Shown: piece after piece, positions 6,895-16,831 of the stretch
How positions within the stretch are numbered: the stretch's first letter is position 1
Layout of the letters: every line of letters starts with the position of its first letter
Source: LMUY01 sp964244655
GTDB lineage: Bacteria > Pseudomonadota > Alphaproteobacteria > Acetobacterales > Acetobacteraceae
Assembly (NCBI GenBank): GCA_964244655.1
Contig: CAXTJU010000053.1
Coordinates: 1-24,106, forward strand
Direction: 5' to 3'
DNA: 24,106 nucleotides
Made by a program: the position numbers and the translations under genes
Notes under the pieces: generated by a model
Database searches by the model: none
What the model was told of the DNA's origin: nothing
Seen by the model: the letters and a program-made list of their open reading frames with translations, nothing else

Positions 6895-6937
6895 TAGCCG
6901 GGCAATCCCACGTCGCTAGGGGCGGCGCCCCCGGCCG

Positions 6938-8368
6938 TCACCCGAACAGCGCCGCAGCCGCTGCCTGCGCCGCCCCCACGATGGGCGCTGGGAACACGAA
7001 GAACAGCGTCGTTACGATGGCACCGACCGCGGCGACGAACGACAGGGAGGGCGCGCGCAGGTCGAACGCCGGCTGGGTCTCGTCGAAATACATCACCTTG
7101 ATGACGCGCAGGTAGTAGTATGCACCGAGCACGGATGTCAGCACGCCGATGACGGCGAGCGTCCAGTAGCCGGCCTGCACGGCGGCGTAGAACACGTAGA
7201 GCTTGCCGAAGAAGCCGCTGAACGGCGGGATGCCGGCCATGGAGAACATGAAGACGGCGAAGGCCAGCGCCAGCATCGGGTCCGTGCGGGCCAGGCCGCC
7301 AAGGTCGGCGATCTGCTCCAGCGGGCGGCCGCGGCGGCGCATGGCGATCATGCAGGCGAACACGCCGGCCGACATGAACACGTAAGTGACCATGTAGATC
7401 AGCACGCCCTGGATGCCGGCCTGAGTGCCGACGGCCAAGCCGATCAGCGCGTAGCCCATGTGGCCGATCGAGGAATACGCCATCAGCCGCTTGATGGAGG
7501 TCTGGCCGATGGCGGCGAGCGAGCCCAGCAGCATGGAGGCGATGGAGATCAGCACGATCAGCTGGGTCCATTGCGGGGTCATGTGGCCGAACGGCACTTC
7601 CAGCACCCGCAGCAGCAGGCAGATGGCGGCGACCTTGGGGGCAGTGCTCATGAACGCCGTCACCGCCGTGGGGGCGCCCTGGTACACGTCCGGCGTCCAC
7701 ATGTGGAACGGCACGGCGCTGATCTTGAACGCCAGCCCGGCCACGATGAACACGATGCCCACCACCAGACCGGCGGCGGGCACGCTATTGCCGAACGCCG
7801 TCGCCAACTGGCCGAAATCCATGGTGCCGGAGAAGCCGTATGCCAGCGAGACGCCATAAAGCAGCAGCCCGGAGGCCAGCGCGCCGAGCACGAAATACTT
7901 CAGCCCGGCCTCGGAAGAGCGCAAATCGTCGCGGTTGAACGCGGCAATCACGTAGATCGACAGCGATTGCAGCTCCAGCCCGATGTAGAGCGACATCATG
8001 TTGGTGGCCGACACCATGGTCATCATGCCGGTGGTGCACAGCAGGATCAGCACGGGAAACTCGAACCGGTCGATGCCGGTCTTCTCGTTGTAGTCGATCG
8101 ACAGCACCAGGCTCAACGCCGAGCCGGCCAAGATCAGCAGCTTGGCATACACGGCAAAGCGGTCCACCGAGAACAGGCCGGCATAAGCGGTGCCGAGTGG
8201 TGCCGTGACGACCAGGGCGGCGGTCAGCACCAGGGCAGCCAGGCCCAGCATCGAGCACGTGAACGCCGGGTTGCCAGCCTTCCACAGCACGCCGAAGATC
8301 AGGATCGCCATGGCGCTCAGGGCCAGGACGATCTCCGGGATGGCCAGGGTCCAGTTCATCAGGGTCAT
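6938..8368 (-). CDS. nuoN: NADH-quinone oxidoreductase subunit N
   Basis: The 476-residue antiporter-like membrane subunit forms one of the proton channels of complex I. It has about 13-14 hydrophobic helices. Channel residues are visible: Glu132 in YIGLELQSLS, Lys215 in GLAFKISAVPFHMW and Lys245 in STAPKVAAICLL, along with the signature FHMWTPDVYQGAPTAVTAF (221-239). The ATG at 8368 overlaps the nuoM stop as ATGA. A second ATG at 8359 (MNWTLA) is less favoured. The length is typical. It is the last nuo gene of the operon and is followed by coaX. Confidence 0.96.
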   Translation of the reverse strand: MTLMNWTLAIPEIVLALSAMAILIFGVLWKAGNPAFTCSMLGLAALVLTAALVVTAPLGTAYAGLFSVDRFAVYAKLLILAGSALSLVLSIDYNEKTGIDRFEFPVLILLCTTGMMTMVSATNMMSLYIGLELQSLSIYVIAAFNRDDLRSSEAGLKYFVLGALASGLLLYGVSLAYGFSGTMDFGQLATAFGNSVPAAGLVVGIVFIVAGLAFKISAVPFHMWTPDVYQGAPTAVTAFMSTAPKVAAICLLLRVLEVPFGHMTPQWTQLIVLISIASMLLGSLAAIGQTSIKRLMAYSSIGHMGYALIGLAVGTQAGIQGVLIYMVTYVFMSAGVFACMIAMRRRGRPLEQIADLGGLARTDPMLALAFAVFMFSMAGIPPFSGFFGKLYVFYAAVQAGYWTLAVIGVLTSVLGAYYYLRVIKVMYFDETQPAFDLRAPSLSFVAAVGAIVTTLFFVFPAPIVGAAQAAAAALFG

Positions 8369-9894
8369 GGCAGCATTCCCGCCACCTTGGTTGCTGCCGC
8401 GATCGCCGCCACGTGGTTGTCCACCATCGCCCCCACGCTCGCGTCGAAGAACTGGGTGAAGCTGCTGGGGTAGATGCCCATCCAGAGCGTCAGTCCGACG
8501 AGCGGCCCGAAGATCGCGGCCTCCCGCGGCGAAAGGTCCAGGATCGAGCGCAGATCGTCCCGCGTGATGCTGCCGAAGATGATGCGGCGATACAGCCACA
8601 GCGCGTAGCACGCGCCCAGGATCATGCCGGTGCTGCCCAGGATCGCCACCCAGAAGTTCACCTCCAGCGCCCCCACCAGCACCATGAACTCGCCGATGAA
8701 GCCGGAGGTGCCGGGCAGGCCCATGCTGGCCATGGTGAAGAACAGGAACACGAAGGCGTAGGCCGGCATCCGGTCGCCCAAGCCGCCGTAACGCGCGATC
8801 TCGCGGGTGTGGATGCGGTCGTATACCACGCCGACGCAGAGGAAGAGCGCCGCCGAGACGATGCCGTGGCTCAGCATCTGCAAGATCGCGCCCTCGATGC
8901 CCTGCATGTTGAAGGTGAAGGTGCCGATCACCACCAAGCCCATGTGCGCCACGGAGGAGTAGGCGATCAGCTTCTTCATGTCCGCCTGCGCGATGGCGAC
9001 CAGGCTGGTGTAGATCACCGCAATCACGCCCAGCGCGAACATCAGCGGCGCGAACTGCTGCGAGGCGTAGGGCAACATCGGCACCGAGAAGCGTAGGAAG
9101 CCGTAGCCGCCCATCTTCAGCAGCACGCCGGCCAGGATAACCGACCCGGCGGTGGGTGCCTCCACGTGGGCATCCGGCAGCCAGGTGTGCACCGGCCACA
9201 TCGGCACCTTGACGGCGAAGGAAGCCAGGAAGGCCAGGAACAGGAAAATCTGCGTGCGCGGCGGGAAGGCCGTGTGCATCAGCACGGCAATGTCCGTGGT
9301 GCCCGCCGTGTACCACATCGCCAGCAGCGCCAGCAACATCAGCACCGAGCCGGCCAGCGTGTAGAGGAAGAACTTCATCGAGGCATAGACCCGGCGCGGC
9401 CCGCCCCACACGCCGATGATGATATACATCGGGATCAACAGGCCCTCGAAGAACATGTAGAATACGAGGAAGTCGGTGGCGGCGAACGCACCCACCATCA
9501 TGGTTTCCAGCACCAGGAAGGCGATCATGTACTCGCGCACCCGGGTCTGCACCGACTCCCAGCTGGCCAGGATGCAGATCGGCGTCAGCGCGGTGGACAG
9601 CAGCACGAACAGCACGCTGATGCCGTCCACCCCCATGCGGTAGCCAACCTTGAAAGTGGGCAGCCAGTCCAGGCTCTCGTTGAATTGGAAGCCCGCCTGC
9701 GCCGGGTCGAAGTTCCACCACAGCTCGAGGCTGATGGCGAACACGACCAAGCTGGTCCACAGCGCGGTCCAACGGGCGTTGCGGGCGACGACGGCGTCCT
9801 CGCCACGGATGGTCATCAGCACCAGGCAGCCGACCAGCGGCAGCCAGGTCACCAGCGAGAGCACGGGGAAACCGGCGGCGTTGGACAAATTCAA
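8365..9894 (-). CDS. nuoM: NADH-quinone oxidoreductase subunit M
   Basis: This 509-residue antiporter-like subunit supplies another proton channel of complex I. Glu150 (FYMFFEGLLIPMY), Lys229 (SFAVKVPMWP) and the motif HTWLPDAHVEAPTAGSVILA (236-255) are the conserved channel elements; YSSVAHMG and DRIHTRE follow. There is no ATG near the N-terminus of the conserved region. I take TTG 9894, because GGTGAG at 9906-9901 sits six bases upstream and overlaps the nuoL stop. TTG 9888 and GTG 9864 are alternatives that would shorten the protein by 2 or 10 residues. The length agrees with the family. Its end overlaps nuoN by 4 bp. Confidence 0.94.
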   Translation of the reverse strand: MNLSNAAGFPVLSLVTWLPLVGCLVLMTIRGEDAVVARNARWTALWTSLVVFAISLELWWNFDPAQAGFQFNESLDWLPTFKVGYRMGVDGISVLFVLLSTALTPICILASWESVQTRVREYMIAFLVLETMMVGAFAATDFLVFYMFFEGLLIPMYIIIGVWGGPRRVYASMKFFLYTLAGSVLMLLALLAMWYTAGTTDIAVLMHTAFPPRTQIFLFLAFLASFAVKVPMWPVHTWLPDAHVEAPTAGSVILAGVLLKMGGYGFLRFSVPMLPYASQQFAPLMFALGVIAVIYTSLVAIAQADMKKLIAYSSVAHMGLVVIGTFTFNMQGIEGAILQMLSHGIVSAALFLCVGVVYDRIHTREIARYGGLGDRMPAYAFVFLFFTMASMGLPGTSGFIGEFMVLVGALEVNFWVAILGSTGMILGACYALWLYRRIIFGSITRDDLRSILDLSPREAAIFGPLVGLTLWMGIYPSSFTQFFDASVGAMVDNHVAAIAAATKVAGMLP

Positions 9895-9901
9895 AGCACG
9901 C

Positions 9902-11830
<1,929 letters not shown>

Positions 11831-11831
11831 C

Positions 11832-12140
11832 TCAGCCCTTCATCATCGTCACGTCCTCGACCTGGATCGAGCCGCGGTTGCGGAAATACACCACCACGAT
11901 GGCCAGCCCAATCGCCGCCTCCGCCGCAGCCACGGTGAGCACGAACATTGCCAGCACCTGCCCCGCCATGTCCCCCAGGGAAGCGGAGAACGCAACCAGG
12001 TTGATGTTCACGGCCAGCAGGATCAGCTCGATCGACATCATGATGACGATGATGTTCTTGCGGTTCAGGAAAATGCCGAACACGCCGAGCACCAGCAGGA
12101 TGGCTCCGACGACGAGGTAGTGGCCGATGCCCACCACCAT
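11832..12140 (-). CDS. nuoK: NADH-quinone oxidoreductase subunit K
   Basis: This 102-residue, three-helix membrane subunit links the quinone end of complex I to the antiporter-like subunits. The two conserved membrane glutamates are present, Glu38 in MMSIELILLAVN and Glu74 in AAAEAAIGLAI, and are required for proton movement in the E. coli family member. The C-terminal VVYFRNRG...VEDVTMMKG is typical of alphaproteobacteria. ATG 12140 starts 1 bp after the nuoJ stop. The length is canonical (about 100). Confidence 0.97.
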   Translation of the reverse strand: MVVGIGHYLVVGAILLVLGVFGIFLNRKNIIVIMMSIELILLAVNINLVAFSASLGDMAGQVLAMFVLTVAAAEAAIGLAIVVVYFRNRGSIQVEDVTMMKG

Positions 12141-12141
12141 G

Positions 12142-12861
12142 TCAGTGCTCTCCCGGGTGGGCGTGCTCGGGCTTCTGCTCCTGGTGCGCGTCCTCCTCTT
12201 CCTGCACCGGAGCAGGCAGCGGCAGGGGGCGCAGGAAGCCGGACTTGCCGATGCCAGTGCCGGCGCCGAGGGACAACGTCATCATCTGCATGGTGTCGCC
12301 CACGGTGCGGGCCTGTTGCCGGGTGATGTCCTGTCGGCGGGACGCGCCGGCCCGGTCACGATGGGTCAGCACGATGGCGCCGATCATGGCCACCAGCAGC
12401 ACCAGGCTGGAGCCTTCGAACACGAAGATGTAGTTCGTGTAGATCAGGTGCCCCAGGGCGGCCGTGTTGGACACCCCGGCGGGGGTGGCCGAGACCAGGT
12501 GCAGCGCGGCGTCCGGCGCGAACTTCAGGCCGGTCAACGTGATGACGACCTCCAAGAACAGCACCGCGCCGATGGCGGCGCCGATCGGCGTGTAGCGCTG
12601 GAAGCCCTCGCGCAACTGGTCAAAGTTCACGTCCAGCATCATCACGACGAATAGGAACAGCACGGCGACCGCACCCACGTACACGATGACCAGGATCATC
12701 GCCAGGAACTCAGCGCCGGCCAGCAGGAACAGTGCCGCCGCGTTGAAGAAGGCGAGGATCAGGAACAACACCGAGTGCACTGGGTTGCGGCTGCTCACCA
12801 CCAAGGCAGAGGAGCCGACCAGCACGGTGGCAAAAACGTAGAATGCGATCGCGCCGATCAT
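12142..12861 (-). CDS. nuoJ: NADH-quinone oxidoreductase subunit J
   Basis: The 239-residue membrane subunit has five predicted helices. The conserved stretch from NPVHSVLFLILAFFNAA (26-42) through LLAGAEFLAMILVIVYVGAV (46-65) to VVMMLD includes the pi-bulge helix implicated in complex I coupling. After about residue 170 the chain is soluble. The last 40 residues end in an acidic, proline- and histidine-rich tail (QEEEDAHQEQKPEHAHPGEH), longer than the roughly 200-residue family norm. ATG 12861 overlaps the nuoI stop (ATGA), and the nuoK start follows closely, so the tail is coding rather than a missed stop. Confidence 0.95.
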   Translation of the reverse strand: MIGAIAFYVFATVLVGSSALVVSSRNPVHSVLFLILAFFNAAALFLLAGAEFLAMILVIVYVGAVAVLFLFVVMMLDVNFDQLREGFQRYTPIGAAIGAVLFLEVVITLTGLKFAPDAALHLVSATPAGVSNTAALGHLIYTNYIFVFEGSSLVLLVAMIGAIVLTHRDRAGASRRQDITRQQARTVGDTMQMMTLSLGAGTGIGKSGFLRPLPLPAPVQEEEDAHQEQKPEHAHPGEH

Positions 12862-13346
12862 CGATAGGGCGCGTCCAGCTCGAGCCGCTTGGCCAGCTCG
12901 GGCTCCCAGCGGTCGCCGTTCGCCAGCAGCTTATCCTTGTTGTAGAGCAGTTCCTCACGCGTTTCGGTGCTGAACTCGATGTTCGGCCCCTCGACGATCG
13001 CGTCCACCGGGCAGGACTCCTCGCACAGGCCGCAGTAGATGCACTTGGTCATGTCGATGTCGTAGCGCGTGGTGCGGCGGGACCCGTCCTCACGCGGCTC
13101 GGCCTCGATGGTGATGGCAAGCGCCGGGCACACCGCCTCGCACAGCTTGCAGGCGATGCAGCGTTCCTCGCCGTTCGGGTAGCGGCGCAGGGCATGCTCG
13201 CCCTTGAAGCGCGGCGAGTACGGGTTGCGCTCGTAGGGGTAGTTGATGGTGACCTTGGGCTTGAACATGTAGCGGAAGGTCAGCCCGAGCCCGGTGAGCA
13301 GCTCGGTGAGGAGGAAGGAGCGCGCGGTGCGGTCCAGGAATGCCAT
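12858..13346 (-). CDS. nuoI: NADH-quinone oxidoreductase subunit I (two 4Fe-4S clusters)
   Basis: This 162-residue ferredoxin-type subunit passes electrons from NuoG toward NuoB. Two complete CxxCxxCxxxCP motifs are seen: Cys63, 66, 69, 73 (CIACKLCEAVCP) and Cys102, 105, 108, 112 (CIYCGLCEESCP), giving clusters N6a and N6b. The N-terminal helix LLTELLTGLGLTFRYMF docks on the membrane arm. ATG 13346 has AGAGG upstream at the longer end of usual spacing. A 32-bp gap separates it from nuoH, one of the few real gaps in the operon. Confidence 0.97.
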   Translation of the reverse strand: MAFLDRTARSFLLTELLTGLGLTFRYMFKPKVTINYPYERNPYSPRFKGEHALRRYPNGEERCIACKLCEAVCPALAITIEAEPREDGSRRTTRYDIDMTKCIYCGLCEESCPVDAIVEGPNIEFSTETREELLYNKDKLLANGDRWEPELAKRLELDAPYR

Positions 13347-13378
13347 GACGAGAAACCTCTGAGAAACTGCGGCTTACA

Positions 13379-14398
13379 TCAAGCCGAGTGCGGCAGCCAG
13401 CCCGCGAACACCAGCACGCCCGCCGTCAGCACCAGCCACAGCAGCGAAAGCGGCAGGAACACCTTCCAGCCGAGGCGCATCAGCTGGTCGTAGCGGAAGC
13501 GCGGGAAAGTGGCACGGACCCAGATAAACAGGAACAGGACGCAGATGATCTTGACGATGAACCAGATCGGCCCGGGAATCCAGGTGAACGGGGCGATGGA
13601 GATCGGCGGCAGCCAACCGCCCAGGAATAGGATGGTCATCATCGCGGATTGCAGGATCATGTTGGCGTACTCGCCGAGAAAGAACATGGCCCACGAGATG
13701 CCGCTGTACTCCACCATGAACCCGGCGACGATCTCGCTCTCGCCCTCCGCCACGTCGAACGGCGCGCGGTTGGTCTCGGCCAGGGCGGAGACGAAGTAGA
13801 TGACGAACATCGGGAACAGCGGCACGGCGAACCAGATGGTGCGCTGCGCCAGCACGATGCCGGTCAGGTTGAGGGTACCGGCGCAGAGCAGCACCGTCAC
13901 GATGACGAAGCCGATGGAGACCTCGTAGCTGACCATCTGGGCGGCGGAGCGGAGGGCGCCGAGGAAGGCGTATTTCGAGTTCGACGCCCACCCGGCGATG
14001 ATGACGCCATAGACGCCGAGCGAGGAGATAGCGAACAGGTAGAGCACGCCGACGTTGATGTTGGCGATCGCCCAGCCGTTGTTGAGCGGGATCACCGCCC
14101 AGGCGATCAGCGCCAGGATCATGGTCAGCATGGGCGCCATCACAAACAGCACACGGTTGGCGCCCGTGGGGATGATCATCTCCTTCATGAACATCTTCAG
14201 CGCATCCGCGAACGCCTGCAGCATGCCCCAGAAGCCCACGACGTTGGGGCCCTTGCGCAGCTGCATCGCGCCCAGCACCTTGCGCTCCGCCACCGTGAGA
14301 TAGGCGACGCACAGCAACAGCGGCACCAGCAGGGCCAGGGTCTCGACCAGGGTGATCAAGACCAGGCCAGGCCCGGTGGCGAGGAAGGTGCCCAGCAT
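13379..14398 (-). CDS. nuoH: NADH-quinone oxidoreductase subunit H
   Basis: The 339-residue membrane subunit has about eight helices and forms most of the quinone chamber and the entry of the E-channel. Conserved elements are AERKVLGAMQLRKGPNVVG (37-55), the GWASNSKYAFLGALRSAAQM region (136-155) and ETNRAPFDVAEGESEIVAG (208-226), which carries the acidic loop residues. ATG 14398 shares its A with the nuoG stop (TGATG) and begins MLGTFLATGPG. An in-frame upstream start at 14449 would lie inside nuoG and is rejected. The length is standard. Confidence 0.96.
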   Translation of the reverse strand: MLGTFLATGPGLVLITLVETLALLVPLLLCVAYLTVAERKVLGAMQLRKGPNVVGFWGMLQAFADALKMFMKEMIIPTGANRVLFVMAPMLTMILALIAWAVIPLNNGWAIANINVGVLYLFAISSLGVYGVIIAGWASNSKYAFLGALRSAAQMVSYEVSIGFVIVTVLLCAGTLNLTGIVLAQRTIWFAVPLFPMFVIYFVSALAETNRAPFDVAEGESEIVAGFMVEYSGISWAMFFLGEYANMILQSAMMTILFLGGWLPPISIAPFTWIPGPIWFIVKIICVLFLFIWVRATFPRFRYDQLMRLGWKVFLPLSLLWLVLTAGVLVFAGWLPHSA

Positions 14399-16452
14399 CA
14401 CTCGGCCGCCATGGCGGGGGCGGGCGGTGTCACGTAGATATCGGAGCACTCCGCCATCACGGCGCTGGCGCGGCTGATGGCGTTGGTCTGGTAGTAGTCG
14501 GGCACGGCGGGCACGAACGGGGCGTCGCTGACGGCCGCCGGGTCTCCAGCGGGGGCCGATAGGTCGTTGGCGCCGAAGCGGGGCAGGAAGCCGACCTGGG
14601 CAAACACCGGGTTCACCTGCTCCAAACGGGCCTGCAACGCATCGAGCGTGTCGTACGGCAGTGGGTGGTTGATGACGGCGGAGAAGGCCCGCAGGATCGT
14701 CCAGTCCTCGCGCGCCTCGCCCGGCGGCATGACGGCCTTGTTGCCGCGCTGCACCCGGCCCTCAGTGTTGACGTAGGTGCCCTGCTTCTCGACGTAGGCG
14801 CTGCCGGGCAGGATCACGTCCGCCCGGGCAGCGCCGCGGTCGCCGTGGTGGCCCTGGTACACCACGAAGGTGTTGGCGCCGATGCGGCCAGTGTCGAACT
14901 CGTCGGCCCCGAGTAGCCAGAGCAGCTCCACGCCGCCGTTCATCATGGCATCGAACGTCTTGCCGCCGGGTCCGGGCACGAAGCCGAGGTCCAGCGCTCC
15001 GACCCGGCCGGCCGCCGTGTGGAGCACGTTGAAGCCGTGCCACTCCGGCGTCAGCGCACCGATGCTGGCCGCCAGCTTCCAGGCTGCCGCCAGCACGGCT
15101 GCGCCGTCCGGACGGCGCAGCGCGCCCTGCCCCACGATCACCATGGGACGCTTGGCATCAGACAGCAGCTTAGCGAACGCCTCTGGCAACGCGCCAATGA
15201 CGGCAGGCGTATCGCCCAGCCACTGGTGGGTGTAGGTCAGGTCGGCCTTCTCGCCGATCAAGCCAACTGGGAAGACGCCATTCTGGTGGCGCTTGCGGAT
15301 GCGCGCGTTCAGCACGGGGGCTTCGCGGCGCGGGTTGCTGCCGATGATCAGCAACGCATCCGCTTCCTCGATGCCGGCGATGGTGGTGTTGAAGGCATAG
15401 AAATCCCGCCGGGTCGCGTCCAAGCGCGCACCATCCTGCCGGCAATCCAGGTTCGCCGAACCGAGCGAGGCCATCAGGTCCTTGAGCGCCAGCATGCTCT
15501 CGGCATCGCACAGGTCGCCCGCGACCGCACCGATGCGCTCGCCAGGCAGCCGCTGCAGCTTGGCCGCAATGGCGCCGAACGCCTCCGGCCAGCTGGCCGG
15601 GCGCAGGCGGCCGCCTTCGCGGATCCAGGGCTTGTCGAGCCGACGGCGCTTGAGGCCGTCGAACGAGAAGCGCGACTTGTCGCCGAGCCACTCCTCGTTC
15701 ACGTCATCGTTCGGGCGGGGCAGGATGCGAAGCACCTCCGCGCCGCGGGCGTCCACGCGGATCGCAGCGCCCACCGCGTCCAGCACGTCGATGGTGTCGG
15801 TCTTGCGCAGCTCCCACGGGCGCGCCACGAAGGCGTAGGGCTTGGAGGTCAGCGCGCCGACCGGGCAGATGTCGATCATGTTGCCCGACAGCTCGGTGGT
15901 GAGCGCCTTCTCGACGTAGGTGGTGATCTCCATGTTCTCGCCGCGCGCGGTGGCACCCAGCTCGGGCACGCCGGCGATCTCGGTGGCGAAGCGGACGCAG
16001 CGGGTGCACTGGATGCACCGGGTCATCACGGTCTTGACCAGGGGGCCGAGGTACTTGTCCTTGATGGCGCGCTTGCTCTCGTTGTAGCGCGAGTGGTCGC
16101 TGCCGTAGGAATAGGCCTGGTCCTGCAAATCGCACTCACCGCCCTGATCGCAGATCGGGCAGTCCAGCGGGTGGTTGATGAGCAGGAACTCCATCACCCC
16201 GCGGCGGCCGTTGCGGACCATGGGAGTGTCGGTCTTGATCACCATGCCGTCGGCGACGGGGTAGGAGCAGGACGCGATGGGCTTGGGCGCCTTCTCGACC
16301 TCGACCAGGCACATGCGGCAGTTGCCGGCGACCGACAGGCGCTCGTGGTAGCAGAAGCGCGGGATTTCGACGCCGGCAGCCTCGCAGGCTTGCAGCACGG
16401 AGGAGCCGTTCGCAATCTCGATCTCGTGCCCGTCAACGGTGACTTTGGCCAT
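14398..16452 (-). CDS. nuoG: NADH-quinone oxidoreductase subunit G (75-kDa type)
   Basis: This 684-residue electron-transfer subunit begins with a 2Fe-2S ferredoxin domain (N1b: Cys34, 45, 48, 62). It follows with the His94/Cys98/Cys101/Cys107 ligands of N5 in HPLDCPICDQGGEC, and N4 ligands Cys146, 149, 152 and Cys196 (CIQCTRC and IDICPVGA). The rest is a molybdopterin-oxidoreductase-like domain that has lost its catalytic role. No extra N7 cysteine set is obvious near the start of the large domain, as in the mitochondrial-like alphaproteobacterial form and unlike E. coli. ATG 16452 lies 3 bp after the pentapeptide gene stop. Confidence 0.97.
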   Translation of the reverse strand: MAKVTVDGHEIEIANGSSVLQACEAAGVEIPRFCYHERLSVAGNCRMCLVEVEKAPKPIASCSYPVADGMVIKTDTPMVRNGRRGVMEFLLINHPLDCPICDQGGECDLQDQAYSYGSDHSRYNESKRAIKDKYLGPLVKTVMTRCIQCTRCVRFATEIAGVPELGATARGENMEITTYVEKALTTELSGNMIDICPVGALTSKPYAFVARPWELRKTDTIDVLDAVGAAIRVDARGAEVLRILPRPNDDVNEEWLGDKSRFSFDGLKRRRLDKPWIREGGRLRPASWPEAFGAIAAKLQRLPGERIGAVAGDLCDAESMLALKDLMASLGSANLDCRQDGARLDATRRDFYAFNTTIAGIEEADALLIIGSNPRREAPVLNARIRKRHQNGVFPVGLIGEKADLTYTHQWLGDTPAVIGALPEAFAKLLSDAKRPMVIVGQGALRRPDGAAVLAAAWKLAASIGALTPEWHGFNVLHTAAGRVGALDLGFVPGPGGKTFDAMMNGGVELLWLLGADEFDTGRIGANTFVVYQGHHGDRGAARADVILPGSAYVEKQGTYVNTEGRVQRGNKAVMPPGEAREDWTILRAFSAVINHPLPYDTLDALQARLEQVNPVFAQVGFLPRFGANDLSAPAGDPAAVSDAPFVPAVPDYYQTNAISRASAVMAECSDIYVTPPAPAMAAE

Positions 16453-16455
16453 GGC

Positions 16456-16764
16456 TCAGCTCTTCTCGTGAGACGCCAGGAGTGCCGCGATATCGACGCC
16501 GTCGATGCGCAGCCCGGCGATGTTGCAGTCGTTGATCGTCATTCCGGAGAGGTCCGCGTCCACCAGGGTTGCGCCCGATAGGGACGCGTCCTCGAACCGT
16601 GCTCCGACCAAGGAAGTGGTGTGGAACACGGCTCCAGCCAAGGTCACGTCCGACAGTGCGGCGTGGGACAGATCGACCCGGTGGAAGGTGGCGCGGCTCA
16701 GGTTCACGTCGGTGAACCGGCTGCCGTGCAGGTCGGCGTCGCGGGCGTCGATGGGCTTCATCAT
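16456..16764 (-). CDS. Pentapeptide-repeat protein embedded in the nuo operon
   Basis: The 102-residue product is almost entirely pentapeptide repeat. I count 17 consecutive five-residue units from residue 9 to 93 (DADLH, GSRFT, DVNLS, RATFH, RVDLS, and so on), each with Leu, Phe or Ile at the fourth position. It should form a right-handed quadrilateral beta-helix of about four turns. The tail (residues 94-102) is ALLASHEKS. There is no signal peptide, membrane helix or Cys cluster. ATG 16764 and ATG 16761 are adjacent, and either could be used. It sits between nuoF and nuoG, 3 bp from nuoG, and is not a complex I subunit I recognise. A role in assembly or an unrelated passenger role are both possible; no function is claimed. 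Confidence 0.88.
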   Translation of the reverse strand: MMKPIDARDADLHGSRFTDVNLSRATFHRVDLSHAALSDVTLAGAVFHTTSLVGARFEDASLSGATLVDADLSGMTINDCNIAGLRIDGVDIAALLASHEKS

Positions 16765-16776
16765 GCCGCGCGGCTG

Positions 16777-16813
16777 CCCTCACCCCGGCCCTCTCCCGCA
16801 AGCGGGAGAGGGA
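16777..16813. repeat. REP-like intergenic palindrome
   Basis: The arms CCCTCTCCCGC (16789-16799) and GCGGGAGAGGG (16802-16812) are a perfect 11-bp inverted repeat with a 2-base centre, preceded by CCCTCACCCCGG. This composition is familiar to me as a widely repeated intergenic palindrome of high-GC proteobacteria. Here it lies inside the nuo operon in the 67-bp gap between nuoF and the pentapeptide gene. In RNA it would form a stable hairpin that may protect or partly terminate the upstream message; there is no T run after it. Repetition in the genome cannot be seen from one copy. Confidence 0.6.
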
Positions 16814-16831
16814 CTAGAAAGCGGGATCGCC

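Noticed and set aside
12237..12264. GAGTGIGKS in the NuoJ tail, resembling a nucleotide-binding loop
   Set aside because: The spacing does not fit GxxxxGKS (Ala occupies the required first Gly), and NuoJ has no nucleotide-binding fold.
15019..16581. Long plus-strand open frames opposite nuoG and elsewhere, some over 500 codons
   Set aside because: They lie opposite well-conserved genes. Their composition is biased to Ala, Arg, Gly, Val and His as expected for antisense of high-GC codons, and no domain is recognisable.
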